From Diphasiastrum complanatum (taxonomy: Eukaryota; Streptophyta; Lycopodiopsida; Lycopodiales; Lycopodiaceae): DNA of 64,000 bases. The stretch spans positions 4,588,735 through 4,652,734 of the forward strand of contig CM055108.1 of assembly GCA_029204225.1 (NCBI GenBank). Reading direction: 5' to 3'. How positions within the stretch are numbered: the stretch's first letter is position 1; each line of letters begins with the position of its first letter. Positions 34,301 to 44,760 of this stretch are shown here, piece after piece. The translations under genes were made by a program, and so were the position numbers. The notes below the pieces were generated by a model that was not told the DNA's origin, did not search any database, and saw only the letters and a list, made by a program, of their open reading frames with translations.

Positions 34301-37300
34301 CGGGAACACCAACTTTCCTTGACTTGGTTTTATGCCTTCAGCTAACACGATAAAACTCAAATACGCTATCTCTTGTTAACATTAGCAAATAAGATTGTAT
34401 CCCTCAGAGTTGACAGAACAATTCTAAGGTGAGTTACATGCAACATGTCCCCACAACTTTAAACCAAAACGTCATCCATAAACGATCTAAGTACATCATT
34501 CATAAACATCATACATGTTCTTGGGGCGTTCATCAATCTGAAAGGTGTAATTAGCAGTAAACATATTGAACAAACACAAAAGCACATATACTTATAGCGA
34601 AACCACCACATACTAAGCTGCCAAGATCAAAGGTCTTGGAGGCACAACGGGCTCACCTTGAAGTGAATGGATTCTACCATTGCGTTGGAACTCACACACA
34701 TGAGTACCCCAAGCGATGTAGAGCTTCCGTGCACCACATAAACACGCCAAACTCACACACATTATTTTAATAACCAACTTCTTAACCTAACTCTGAATGG
34801 TTAATGGCATACCCACAACCTTGAAACCTCTCCCAACAACACCCTTTCCATCAGTCCTCTCGATTGTGTACTGGTATAGGGATGCGTGTGTGCTCACATT
34901 CAACATTTGAATCAGAGTCAAGTACGTTATGGGAGGACCTAGTGTCAAGTAGAACACACATTCATACCAATCTGTCTACTTTGTTAGAAATAATAAATGA
35001 TAATGTTAGTTTCCCATAGGTTACTTTGACCCAAAAGGTTGAGACTTGTGTAACCATGGGGTAGGTTTATTATTTGACAATATAAAGTAGTATCAAATGG
35101 TTCACCATCACCTTGACTACTTAATTTCAAGCCTGTCTCAATAGGTGTAGCAACCGGCTTGTAATCTTCCATCTTGAACCACTTCAAAATCTGTCCAATG
35201 TAGCGTTCTTGAGAGATGAAAATTCCAGCCCCTTCTTGTACAAATTCGAGATCAAGATAAAAATGCAATAGGCCTAAATCTGAGGTTTCAAAAACCATAC
35301 CAAGGTCAAGTATTACGGCATCAATCTGTTGCTCATTACTTCCCATAATAATAATATCATCAACATAAAGCAAAATAATGATGATATAATCTGAAGTATG
35401 CTTGACATAAAGAGTAGATTCGCCAGGACTATTAGTAAACCCTCGATCACAAAAGTAGGCATGCATCTTTTGATACCACATCCTCTGAGCTTGCTTCAGA
35501 TCATAAAGTGCCTTCTTGAGAAGACAAACTTTATCTTCTTGGCCTTCAACCAAAAAACCAGCAGGTTGTTGAAGGTACACTTCCTCATTTAGATCACCAT
35601 TGAGGAATGCTGTCTTTATGTCAAGTTGCCGCAAACGCCAACCAAAATGGGCAGCCAAAGAGGTCACTACTCTCACGGTAGTCATTTGAGCAGTAGGAGA
35701 AAAAGTCTCCTCATAATCAATCCCCTTTTGCTGAGCCTAGCCTGTGGCAACGAGCCTTGCCTTGTACCTTTCAATGGTACCATCTGCCTTATACTTGATT
35801 GTGTATATCCATTTAGAACCAATTGCCTTCTTCCCATGAGGAAGATCAACAAGAACCCAAATCTGGTTCTTTATAAGTGAGTCATACTCATCTTGCATCG
35901 CATCCTCCCAACATTTTACTCCCTTGGCCTGCTCATAAAAATCAGGTTCTTCCGCAATATCTCCATGAGATGTAAGAGCAAAATCTGAAAAATCAGCATA
36001 GTCCACTGATTTTGTAGAGGCACGTGTCTTTCCATCATAAAATGAACTTATTTGCTGTCCCGCAAAGTTGACAACAACCACTGTGGGACTGCTTTAGGCT
36101 GTCCAACAGCCATGTCTCTTCTTACAATTTGCTGTCCAAGATCCTCCGACATCGCACTTGGCTATCCAAGATCTTCCAAAACTGGTCCTTGCTGTCCAAC
36201 AGTTCCTACAGGCTGATTTTGAGCAACAACGGGCGGTTTTTGATGAACATTCTTGTTAGTGCTCAAATTGAACAGCCTATAGCCTTTGCTTTCACTACTA
36301 TAGCCAACAAAAATGCATTTAACTCCTTTATTCTCAAGCTTTGTACGAAGTTTATCCGGAACAAAAGCATAAGCCGTACAACCAAAAATGCGAAAGTGAG
36401 AGATTGTAGGCTTCTTTCCATACCAAACTTCATAAGGAGGTAATACTTTCAATGCTTTAGTAGGACAACAATTGCTTCTTTCACTCGGCAACACCATTTT
36501 GTTGACGCGTATAGGGAGTTGTCATTTGATGTAGAATTCCCTTTTCTCGAAGAAATGCACCGAACGTATTCTTAATGTATTCCCCTCCTCGATCGGTGCG
36601 TAGGGTCTTCAAAGAATGCCCAAACTAATTTTCCACCATTGCTAGAAAATCTTTAAAACGTTGAAAAACTTCCGATTTAGCCTTCATAGGATAGATCCAT
36701 GTAAAACGAGAAAAGTCATCAATAAAAGTCACAAAATAGATGCACTTTCTAATGGATTCAGTCCTCATTGGACCACAAACATCACTATGAACCACATCAA
36801 ATTTATCAAGAACCCTTATAGTTCCATCAATTGGAAAAGGTTTCCTTTGAAACTTTCCAAGTATGCACCCCTCGCATACATGCCCTTCCGGCTGCTCAAT
36901 AGTAGGAATGTCTTCATGGAAACAAATTGAGCATCCTCAATTATCTCATCAATATTGAGAAGCTCCTCACGAAGATCCTTAATCTTCATCAAGTGATTGG
37001 TCACTTGATCCCCTTCTTGCATCTTCAACAAAGAAAGTTGATTTATGAGATACACCACTCTTGCTGGATTTTTGACTCTATACATAGTATAAAGTGTATC
37101 CCACGCACTTTTAGATGTCTTACAAGACCTAATATGAGGTAAGATAGATTTTTTCACAGCAAGAGCAATCATAGAATGTGCTTGTGCATCCCTTCTATCC
37201 CACTTCTTTTGTTCTTCCGAAGATGGAGAAGATGATGTTGATGATCATGATCTACGAGGTGTAGGAGATGCCGAAGACGGAGGTCTTTCCTCATCACCAT

Positions 37301-38222
37301 TGACCAAATCCCACAACCCCTTCGCTATGAGAAGATTCTTCATCATGTAACTCCATAAGGAGTAGTTTGTGCCATCCAACCGATCTTCACTAAACAAAGA
37401 ACCGATAGCTTCCGATTCTTTAGCCATTACCTCCAACAGAATTTCAGCTTGTAGTAGATAGGAAAAAGAGCCTTTCCACAGCCAAATCTACTCAAAAAAT
37501 TTGCAGCAAACAAAGAGCTGAAAGTAGGAGCACAAGATGTCTTTCAATCTGCAACCAAAGTGCCCAAAAGATAATGGATAGATGGCTATTTTTCTGCACA
37601 AGAAAATCAGCTTCTTGAAAATTAGGTTAGCTTCGATTGAAGCCTACACCGAAACCCAATTAAGAAGCCAAATAGTGTGATCAACACACACTCCAATAGG
37701 GCTATTGAAAGCGCCCTACTGCTTGTTGAGAATTTGCAAATTTCCAGCCACAAGTTGACCTAACCCTGAATAGGGTTTATTGAATTTTGGGCACCCTCCT
37801 ACACAAATGCAAACCTGAAAACAAAAACAGCAAGATAAGGAGACACCACAACCAAAAATCAGTAGCAGATTTTTGAGCGCCCTCCTCCAAACAAAACTTG
37901 CTGAAAACTGGTTGCATAAAAATCAGATTTGAGATTTTGATTTTTGGGTGCCACAAATTGCTCCTCCAAGATCTCTGTTGGGCGCCCTCCTTCAACCTGA
38001 AAAGAGACAAAAAAGCTGATCCAAACTCCACTTGGAAAGATCAGCAAAATGCTGAAATTTCACAATAGAAAGTAGAGAAGCTCCTCTTCTGGTAGGGCGC
38101 CAGCATATAAGCTTGCTGAAGATCCGGTAGCCCATGTAGGAAAGCAAGAGTCAAGTCACCAAGATCTAGTTATCAATCAATCTCCACAGAAAACAAGAGA
38201 GAAGAGGCTGGGTGCCCAACTC

Positions 38223-38286
<64 letters not shown>

Positions 38287-41043
38287 CAACAAGAAGAGCA
38301 ATGGAGAGCAATGCTTAGCCAAACTGTTAAAATGGAATACACAATGAGCATCTAAGTACTCTACCTGGATGTGGCCAAATGCCACCAAACCCTAGGGTTA
38401 ACCACTTAAAAATTGCAATTTCTCAAGGGCAATGGTCCTAATTCATGAACTGTAAACTAATTCTCTTCTGTATAATGTCCATGATAAGCCAAGTGAAGAA
38501 AGGGTTACATGCTAGATTAACCCAGGTTGGTAATAGTTGTCTTCTCTGATTGTGTAAGGCCAGACATCTTATGGAAAAGAAAACGTCCCCTTAATAAAAA
38601 TAATCTTTTGTTTTGTCTTAATGTGACATGATAAAATCCTTAATTTGTTGGAAATGGTTGAAATTATAGCTCTTGCCTAATGATACTTGTTCTTAGGATA
38701 ATATTGCCACTAATTCAGCTCCTAAGAAGCAAAGCCATGTATGTTTTCGATTTTTTGGTTTGTGTTTGTAACTTTGTATGTTCTTTTCTGATAGATTAAA
38801 ATTTGCACACAATGAGAAAGACTGATCCATGCGCTTCTACCTCAGCTTGGAAGTCCATGCTGGTTCTATTTATAATTATCAATGATTAACTGGGATGATA
38901 AAATCGAGCATGTCAATAATATCATAACTTGTCTATAGTGGAATGTCTAGTGCTCATTTCGTTAAGATTTTTCACTAATTTGCAACTGGTGTCAGAGTGA
39001 AGCCAGTCATTTTGAGTGTTCTGAGGTGGTTTGTTGTACTGCATCCTGATTCAAACATAAGGAGTAGCTTTTTACAGCCTAAATTTTGTACTCTATTAGG
39101 ACTAGAAGAATGTAATTTTGTCATTGAGGGAGAGTGTTAGAAATCAATGATAAACTTCATTGTTACTATTCACGATGTACTTTATTGTTGACAGCTGTAA
39201 TTAGCCGTAGGCTAGTCTAGTCTATTAGTCTACTCCTAGGTTTGTTCGCTATCTATCAGGGTTCAAGGTTTATCTATACATCTTACATTCAGTATGCTAC
39301 AGAGAGTGTGAGAGTGTGTTGGTGCATGTTCTTCTTCCTCCTTGAGGTGAATGCTTATGGTGAATGATCGATGTTGCTTATTTGATTGTTGACATCTTCA
39401 ACATTGTCAATGTGTCCCCTTGAACTTAAATGCAATTTAGTAACTTTGTCAAAATACATGTGTTTATGATTATGTTGGATCTGTCAACAATGCAGGTAGA
39501 CCTGTGCGGCCATGCAACCTTAGCTTCTGCACATCTTATGTTTTCTACTGGAATTGTCGAAGGCGAAACTATTGTCTTTCATACCAAATCTGGGGTTTTA
39601 AAGGCACGGAAAATTTCTGGTTATGATGAAGAGCCTGTGGAGGTCAATCAAGAGGAATCTACTGCAGAAAAAAAGAAGTATCCCAGTGGAAGGGGAGTAG
39701 TGGAGCTAGACTTTCCCTTGGTTATTGCTTCAGAATGTGATGTGTCCGAAACAGCTCGTGTCTCTAATTCATTAGGTGATGTAGAAATTGTTTGGTGTGG
39801 AAAGACCTCATTGGGTGACTACTTGGTAATTTGCATGACCTGTTGATCTGCAATTTCAATTGCATTGCACAGTTGTTCTTCATGAAAACCATGAGCCATA
39901 TTTTGGGTTCTGTGGTCGCGTTTTGCACTACAAGTTTTTGGTCCATTTTAATTCCTTGAACAAGCCAAGAGTCAAGGTCGAGTTTCCAGCGCAGGAAATG
40001 TGGTGCTAGATTCTGTTTTCATTTTCTATCTCGAATCTGAAATCTATCACCAATTGTGACTCCCTATCAGTAGCTTTGCTATATGAGCACGATTTTTCTC
40101 TTAGTTGATCATACATTTGTGTTAATAATCAGAGTCCTCATAAATAGATAGCTCCTGTTAGTTTATCTCTGCCTCATAGATGTAATGAGGTTTGATCTTG
40201 CAGGTTGAGGTTCCTTCAAGCAAAGATGTGGAGCAAATACAACCTCAATTCACAGATATGATTAATTTTAGTGGACGAGGCGGTGTCATTGTGACAGCTC
40301 CAGCATCAAGAGAGAGTCCTTTTGATTTTATTTCACGTTTTTTCTGCCCAAAAGCTGGCGTTCCTGAGGTAAGTACCATCATGGACTGTATATTCTCTTC
40401 AAGAACCGTTCCATGAAGTATTTTGTTTTCCAGTTTTAAAACATGTCCATGTTATTGGGAAGGAGGAGTGCGCTTTCAAATCACTTCTATATTTGATCGT
40501 ATTCATATGTAGATTCTAACATCCCAAGCTCATATTGGAATTGAAGGATCCTGTCACTGGTAGTGCTCACTGTACACTGGGCCCATACTGGGCGAGAAAG
40601 CTTGGAAAAAACAAGCTGGAGGCTTACCAAGTAAGAATCACTTGATTTGTTAGTTGTTTCTTTGAATTAAGATTTGTGATATCATAGATAAATTTGTGAT
40701 AGTTTTGGTCACTGGGCACATGCATATATCCAAATTTTCCTTAGTTAAAATCTTAAATATAGCTCATTAACTTTTATACTAGTTTCACATATGAAGTTAT
40801 GTCATCATAATAGCAAAATCGAGTTGGTTCTCAGCCATGTATTCTATGTTTTCACCTTCATGTACATGACAGTCATAAGACCTTCAGTTATGGCCTTGCT
40901 GTTGTTTTAAATAAGTGCAGGCATCAGAAAGAGGTGGTAAACTGCTTGTGCGAGTGGATGAGATGGAAGGGCGTGCATATCTGGAAGGTGCTGCAACGTT
41001 GGTCATGGCTGGGGTTCTTATAAACACTGTGGAGACACAGTAG
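25720..41043 (+). CDS. PhzF-family isomerase-like protein, plastid-targeted (six exons)
   Basis: Exons: 25720-26154, 29774-30076, 39496-39825, 40204-40368, 40547-40630, 40921-41043 (stop TAG). All junctions are GT/AG and phase 0, giving 479 residues. Residues 1-100 are Ser/Thr-rich with Arg and little acid, as in a plastid transit peptide; 100-145 is acidic and helical. PhzF features follow: [19 protein letters not shown] (146-164), NLSETAF with the family's catalytic Glu (184), RWFTP (239-243), [12 protein letters not shown] (248-259), [10 protein letters not shown] and DPVTGSAHC (412-420). The family comprises two-domain diaminopimelate-epimerase-like isomerases; the substrate of plant members is not settled. 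Usual length is about 300 residues; the excess is the N-terminal extension plus hydrophilic insertions at about 189-235 and in exon 3. No lesion is seen. Confidence 0.92.
26155..29773 (+). other. PhzF intron 1 (3.6 kb)
   Basis: The intron runs from CAG/GTGCTC to GTCACAG/GTAAAT. It contains no recognisable coding sequence. At 28165-28177 GACTTTGATACAA resembles a degenerate - strand Copia primer site, followed by TGTTAGAAATC and then the (GA)n tract, so a decayed - oriented LTR probably occupies about 28178-28450. Confidence 0.75.
28319..28389. repeat. (GA)n microsatellite, about 35 units
   Basis: An uninterrupted GA dinucleotide run inside PhzF intron 1. On the - strand it reads as a Leu-Ser repeat peptide, which is not a gene. 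Confidence 0.97.
30077..31990 (+). other. PhzF intron 2, left part, no gene recognised
   Basis: The intron starts GAG/GTACGA and runs to 39495 (9.4 kb). This first part has a poly-A run at 30109-30124 and AT-rich sequence with short frames but no domain I recognise. Confidence 0.5.
32000..32400 (-). pseudogene. Gypsy RNase H relic in PhzF intron 2
   Basis: On the - strand at about 32340-32150 the frame gives [38 protein letters not shown], then after a stop [20 protein letters not shown]. This is the Gypsy RT-RNase H connection and start of RNase H (family form PLTDLLKK, F.W....., LKKALVSAPVL, FVVETDAS). It is highly degraded. Confidence 0.72.
32430..32860. other. GC-rich segment of unknown origin
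   Basis: This is markedly GC-richer than its AT-rich surroundings, with repeated short words such as TGTGAC, GGTCAC, TTGTCA and CCGGTC. No coding sequence is seen. It lies next to the Gypsy RNase H relic and is possibly an LTR of a GC-rich family. Confidence 0.45.
33145..33629 (-). repeat. LTR with polypurine tract, - orientation
   Basis: On the - strand a purine tract CAAGGAGGG (33629-33621) is followed by TGTTGGAACG; the LTR runs to TTTCCTACA at 33145. A TATA run at 33315-33322 precedes (on the - strand) a CT-rich segment. It is the 3' LTR of a - strand element lying to the right. A truncated inverted relative is at 34983-35066. Confidence 0.75.
33694..33795 (+). repeat. Perfect 51-bp tandem duplication
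   Basis: Two identical 51-bp copies (33694-33744, 33745-33795), each containing nine consecutive T and ending GGCGCTAAGGCCCC. The identity implies a recent duplication within old transposon sequence. Confidence 0.95.
34435..34980 (-). pseudogene. Degraded Gypsy fragment with RT motif
   Basis: On the - strand at 34548-34460 the frame reads [20 protein letters not shown] and RSFMDDVLV, matching the Gypsy RT stretch MPFGLMNAPATFMRLMNDVL. Upstream on the same strand, [18 protein letters not shown] (near 34640) resembles Gypsy protease-RT linker sequence. Many frameshifts are present. Confidence 0.65.
34983..35066 (+). repeat. Truncated inverted LTR piece
   Basis: It begins TGTTAGAAATAA. CCATAGGTTACTTTGACCCA, then AGG, TTGAGAC and TGTAACCATGG, match the start of the LTR at 33620-33145 read on the - strand, but this copy is in + orientation and stops after about 84 bases at the Copia RT. 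Confidence 0.75.
35067..37436 (-). pseudogene. Copia element body in PhzF intron 2 (element C)
   Basis: Right to left on the - strand: gag start at 37436 ([20 protein letters not shown], then a stop at 37245, [20 protein letters not shown] and [15 protein letters not shown]). The frame then jumps without protease or zinc knuckle to VCEGC-like integrase lead-in and [14 protein letters not shown] (about 36800), with [14 protein letters not shown] further on. The integrase end follows ([34 protein letters not shown]), then RT ([45 protein letters not shown] near 35350). RNase H is lost at 35090. Its sister is the element at 55458-57801. Internal deletion and stops make it dead. Confidence 0.9.
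37437..38390 (-). repeat. Copia C leader, degenerate primer site and 5' LTR start
   Basis: Noncoding leader from gag start to 38120. GATCCGGTAGCCCA at 38121-38134 aligns with the clean site GGCTCTGATACCA of the sister element (58392-58404) and is followed, as there, by TGTAGGAAA at 38135, the LTR end. A (GA)n tract at 38225-38282 lies in the LTR, giving CT repeats in the transcript. The right LTR end was not identified. Confidence 0.65.
39135..39394 (+). repeat. Small Copia-type LTR (260 bp) in PhzF intron 2
   Basis: It starts TGTTAGAAATCAATGATAAA after a purine tract GAGGGAGAG and ends TTGACA. It is homologous along its length to the - oriented LTR at 24826-25086. A TGGTGTCAGAGTG sequence near 38986, only 136 bp upstream, could be a mutated primer site, which would make this a very short (TRIM-like) element, but no 5' LTR was found. 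Confidence 0.75.
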
Positions 41044-42170
41044 GATGTATGCCCTTTGAACTTTTGGTGCAGTGGAACATGCAACATGACATGCTGGGCT
41101 GACACCTTTATTTTTTTGTGTTCATGCATTAGACATTTTGGTGCTAACGTTAATTCATAATATGAGTCAGTTAAGTATATGGACCTGCTTGCCATCTCTG
41201 TTGTGGCTGTAAATCTGCATGTCGCTGGTGCTTACATGCTGGCAAGTTGTCAGAGCCTCTTTTGTGAGCGGCTATATATTTCAAAATTGAAATAAGCGTA
41301 ATGTCTTTGATATGGGTTTTGAATCTTTGATATAGATGGATGAGATGCTTCAACTTCCTATGTGTGTTAGTTTGTTTCAAAATTGTTACAAACCACTTGT
41401 AAAATATATAAATAGAAAAAATTGTTTATATAAGTTGCTAGTTCAGAGTTTCAGGAAATTCCTCCTTGGTACCCAAAAATTCTACTTACATGAGTCTATA
41501 AACATGTGTGCATGATGGTAGTTTATCTGAATTGGATTCAATAACATTCATGAAACATTGATTGCCGATTTTGAATCCTGCATTCTACCATACATTATAG
41601 GCGGTTCTGACTCCCTTTCCAGCCATAGATCATCGTTAAGTGATTCTATTTGGGAGTTACAAGAAGCTTTGTGGACATGTTTTTAACCAAAAGCATTACG
41701 TAAGATGAATAATTTAATTATATTCAAAGCACAAATGGCAGAGTACGACACCTCAAAACTTATTTTTTGGGTTTGATTTGTGAAAGAATCTGCCTATCCC
41801 TGTTTAAATTGTTGAATCGCTTTAGGGTTTTTGTTTTGTTGGTTCTATCCATGGCCTTCTATAGTAGCAAAAGCAAGTGCTAGTTTACGGTTTAGGGTAC
41901 AAGTACACCTCTGTACAATGAAGACTATGATCGGTTGTGTACTAACTCTTCATTGCTGATTCCTGAAGCACAAATGTGAGCGCTCAATTGCTTCAATGCA
42001 CTGAGTAGTAAATTATAACTTAAGAAGATTAGTATTTGAAGAGCTCTAAATCGTTTCAAAACTCAGTATAACGTGCTTGATTTGTGATAGCAAAACACCT
42101 AGTTATCGAACCTTAGAATCAAATCAGTGGGTTCAATGCTCAATGTTCTAATTTATGAAAATTGAAGAGC
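41044..42170. other. PhzF 3' region and intergenic DNA
   Basis: The 3' untranslated region follows the TAG at 41043. A plausible polyadenylation signal is the GAAATAAG at 41289-41296, with AT-rich sequence to 41440. From 41450 to 42170 no feature is recognised. Confidence 0.5.
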
Positions 42171-42309
42171 CCTTTAAATGTGGTTTGAAACATGATAGAA
42201 GGTACTTACACACCTAGCTCTAATCTGGGCCCTCTGACACCCATAAATAGGCCATTTCAGATTCAAATATATGTTTTCAGATGCAAGTGTCGACTGTGCA
42301 TGGAATTGG

Positions 42310-42908
42310 CCATGTGTCGACGTTAGGAAGTGTATAGACTTTAGGGTGTTTTGAAACTTCTTCGTAAGTTTCTCTATTTGTTGTTGGTCTTGCTGGTTAA
42401 GCAACTCCATCTGAGTTTCCCACAGTTGTTCTCGAGTTTCATCGTTCAATTTAGAATCTTGGATAGCACGGTGTGCTTTCCGTTCTCTAGGTTCATCAAC
42501 ATCGGATCCCTCGTCCTCTTCTCGGATGGCATCAGACATGGCTTGTTATAATGATGTGTATTCATCATTAGATCTGAGTTCACGTCTGATCCATCTGGGA
42601 AGTCCGACTAGAAATCAGATGATGAGCATTGACTCCGTGGGTTGTTCTTGTACCTGACTTTTTAAGCGTTTAAATCTTTCAATATAGTCACGTACTTTTT
42701 CATCCTTTGTCATTTTGATATTACTTAGTTTGACAAAGGGACTCTCGATTAAACAAAATGGTTTGAATCGCTTGATGAAGGATTCTTTCAAGAGTGACCA
42801 ATCATGTTTATCGTCATGATCTAGGTTGAAGAACCATTCACGTGCTCGATCGATCATAGTCATCGAGAACAGTTGTACCATGGCTTCGGGAGATTTGTGA
42901 ATTATCAA
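42310..42908 (-). pseudogene. Gypsy gag fragment, inverted relative to its pol
   Basis: On the - strand: IIHKSPEAMVQLFSMTMIDR, AREWFFNLDHDDKHDWSLLK, FIKRFKPFCL, KDEKVRDYIERFKRLKSQVQ, a stop, FLVGLPRWIRREL, then MSDAIREEDEGSDVDEPRER. This matches the gag of the + element at 17386-18046 (NYIERFKRL, LFLVGLSKNIRREL, DAIREEDEGSDDD). The next expected part, the zinc-knuckle region, is on the opposite strand from 43300, so this segment appears inverted within one element. Confidence 0.88.
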
Positions 42909-43107
42909 AGTTTATGATCCGGAATGCCTCTCTCTAGGCTCACTGATGCACAATTCTCAAGCACCTAGATTAAAAGAAAATTTTACTATGCAAAAATGTA
43001 AAAGTGTACATGCATTTAGGCTATCCACATTAGTTATTTGGGATCCAATTAAAATTATCCACATTGCTCTACCCAGAAAAACTGCAAGAGCATGGTTTGA
43101 ATGTGCA

Positions 43108-43163
43108 TGGTGTGCTCTTTTAGCCTAATGGGTAGCTACCCATTAGGCTAAAAGAGCACACCA
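43108..43163. repeat. Perfect 56-bp palindrome
   Basis: Two 28-base arms, 43108-43135 and 43136-43163, are exact reverse complements with no spacer; the centre is GGGTAGCTACCC. It lies in the segment between inverted gag and the + strand remainder of a Gypsy element. A second, 18-base palindrome AAGTACATGCATGTACTT is at 43256-43273. Confidence 0.97.
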
Positions 43164-43299
43164 CACAAGGAGGCTAAGTTGAGTAAGAAAAATAGAGAAA
43201 AAAAATATAATTAGTGAACATGCAAAGACTAATCTATGGAGCAAAAATTGTTTTCAAGTACATGCATGTACTTATCCCAATGGCAACATTGCACGTAGT

Positions 43300-44210
43300 A
43301 ATGCCATGCCAGGTCAGTTACCCACTGGCCAGAGACATCATAGACGTGACAATACCTGGTGTCCTCATTGTAGGGGTGTACACACTGGGAATGAATGCCC
43401 ATCTTATCAACCGGTACCAGATGCCTCTTTGATTAAATGCGAAATATGTGACTTCATGGGCCATTCCTCTTTTTATTGCTACTACAATCCAAGAAATCAC
43501 CATCATGACCAATCAGAAGAAATAGCAGCCTCCTAGAAACCAATTTGTTTCACGGAACCCATCACATCAATATCCTCCATGAAACAATCCCCAAGTTCAT
43601 ATCCAAGAGCTGCCCAGACAACCCAAACACAAACCTCAACCTCAACTGGCACTCTTGGGTCCACCTCCAAGGGGCCATCCAGACGTAGGAGCACAAAAAC
43701 ATCGACCCCATAAAGAATCAGCTCAAACTCATTTCGTCGATCACTCCTATGATCAATCATACCATCCTGATACCACACCCACTTCCGGTAGTTCCGCACA
43801 CTACATGAGGATACCTCATGCTCATGTAAACGAGATGAATATTCCCCAAATCCAGCAAATCCAGGACTACTAGCCATCCAAGATGGCTATGTCATTGCCC
43901 AAGGGCCCATGAGCAACATGTGTTTCATCTATGGTGAAACGGGTCATTTCATGGTCGATTGTAAAGTAAAAAACTAATACCATGCTGAATGTCCGGACTG
44001 TGTTCGAAAACATAGCTTCAAAGATTGCCCAAAGCAACCAAACAGGATCCTACCCACACGCCACATCTCTTCCGAACCTGTTAGAGTCCTCACTAGAGCT
44101 CAGCGCCAAAATCAACAACAGCAGCTAAACATCGAAAAACCTGTTGACCATACGGGAAGCTCTTTAACAGCTTCCACACTACCACGAGATTACCCTGACC
44201 CACAAGTGGA
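43300..44210 (+). pseudogene. Gypsy gag C-terminal region with four zinc knuckles
   Basis: Knuckle 1 (43360-43398) CPHCRGVHTGNEC has spacing CX2CX3HX4C. Knuckle 2 (43438-43479) CEICDFMGHSSFYC is canonical CX2CX4HX4C. After a Pro/Gln/Ser-rich stretch with stops come knuckle 3 (43921-43962) CFIYGETGHFMVDC, with the second Cys changed to Tyr, and knuckle 4 (43990-44028) CPDCVRKHSFKDC, again CX2CX3HX4C. Such motifs bind the element RNA. It is paralogous to 18130-18650. Frameshifts and stops at 43534, 43871 and 43976 break the ORF. Confidence 0.85.
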
Positions 44211-44760
44211 TTAACCGTCAATGATACAACGAATTTCGAGATGAGCTTTTGCAGGAGGAACAGAACACAGACCGTCCGTTATCTACTTCGATCCTCACAA
44301 AAGAGCAACCTCTACAGGGACTCAAAGTTTTCTCCGAACTTCTGCAGGCTCAGATCACAACGCCGTTCCATAGTGCCATGAAATCTTTCACCGGACTCCA
44401 AAGTTATATCCATAGAAGTTTTCAGCTGCCCAATATCCCAGATGAACAGCGAAAACCTGATGAGATTCTAGAAATTCCTCAAATTCCCATGAATGGTTCA
44501 ACACCTTAGATCTGCCACGATACAAACTCCGTATGGCTGATCAACGCGTCATCGACCGTACAGGTCACTTATCGAACATACGAGTCTGTATTGCAGGAGT
44601 CTTAGATCTACCTAACATTGCACAAACATGAAAACTCCTTCTTGGCATACCCTGGCTACAAATGACATACGTCGTCCAAGATTGGAAGCACAATAAAATA
44701 ATCTTCGGCAACAATGAAAAACGAGTCATTGTTGACTCGGCATGACATATTAAGCCCGCC
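44211..44760 (+). pseudogene. Gypsy protease remnant lacking the active site
   Basis: YKLRMADQRVIDRTGHLSNI, LDLPNIAQT, then LLGIPWLQMTYVVQDWKHNK and NNEKRVIVDSA correspond to the downstream half of the protease at 19226-19510. The upstream part with the catalytic DGGSG is replaced by a junction after IPQIPMNG near 44498, so the Asp is deleted. A TGA lies near 44630. Confidence 0.82.
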
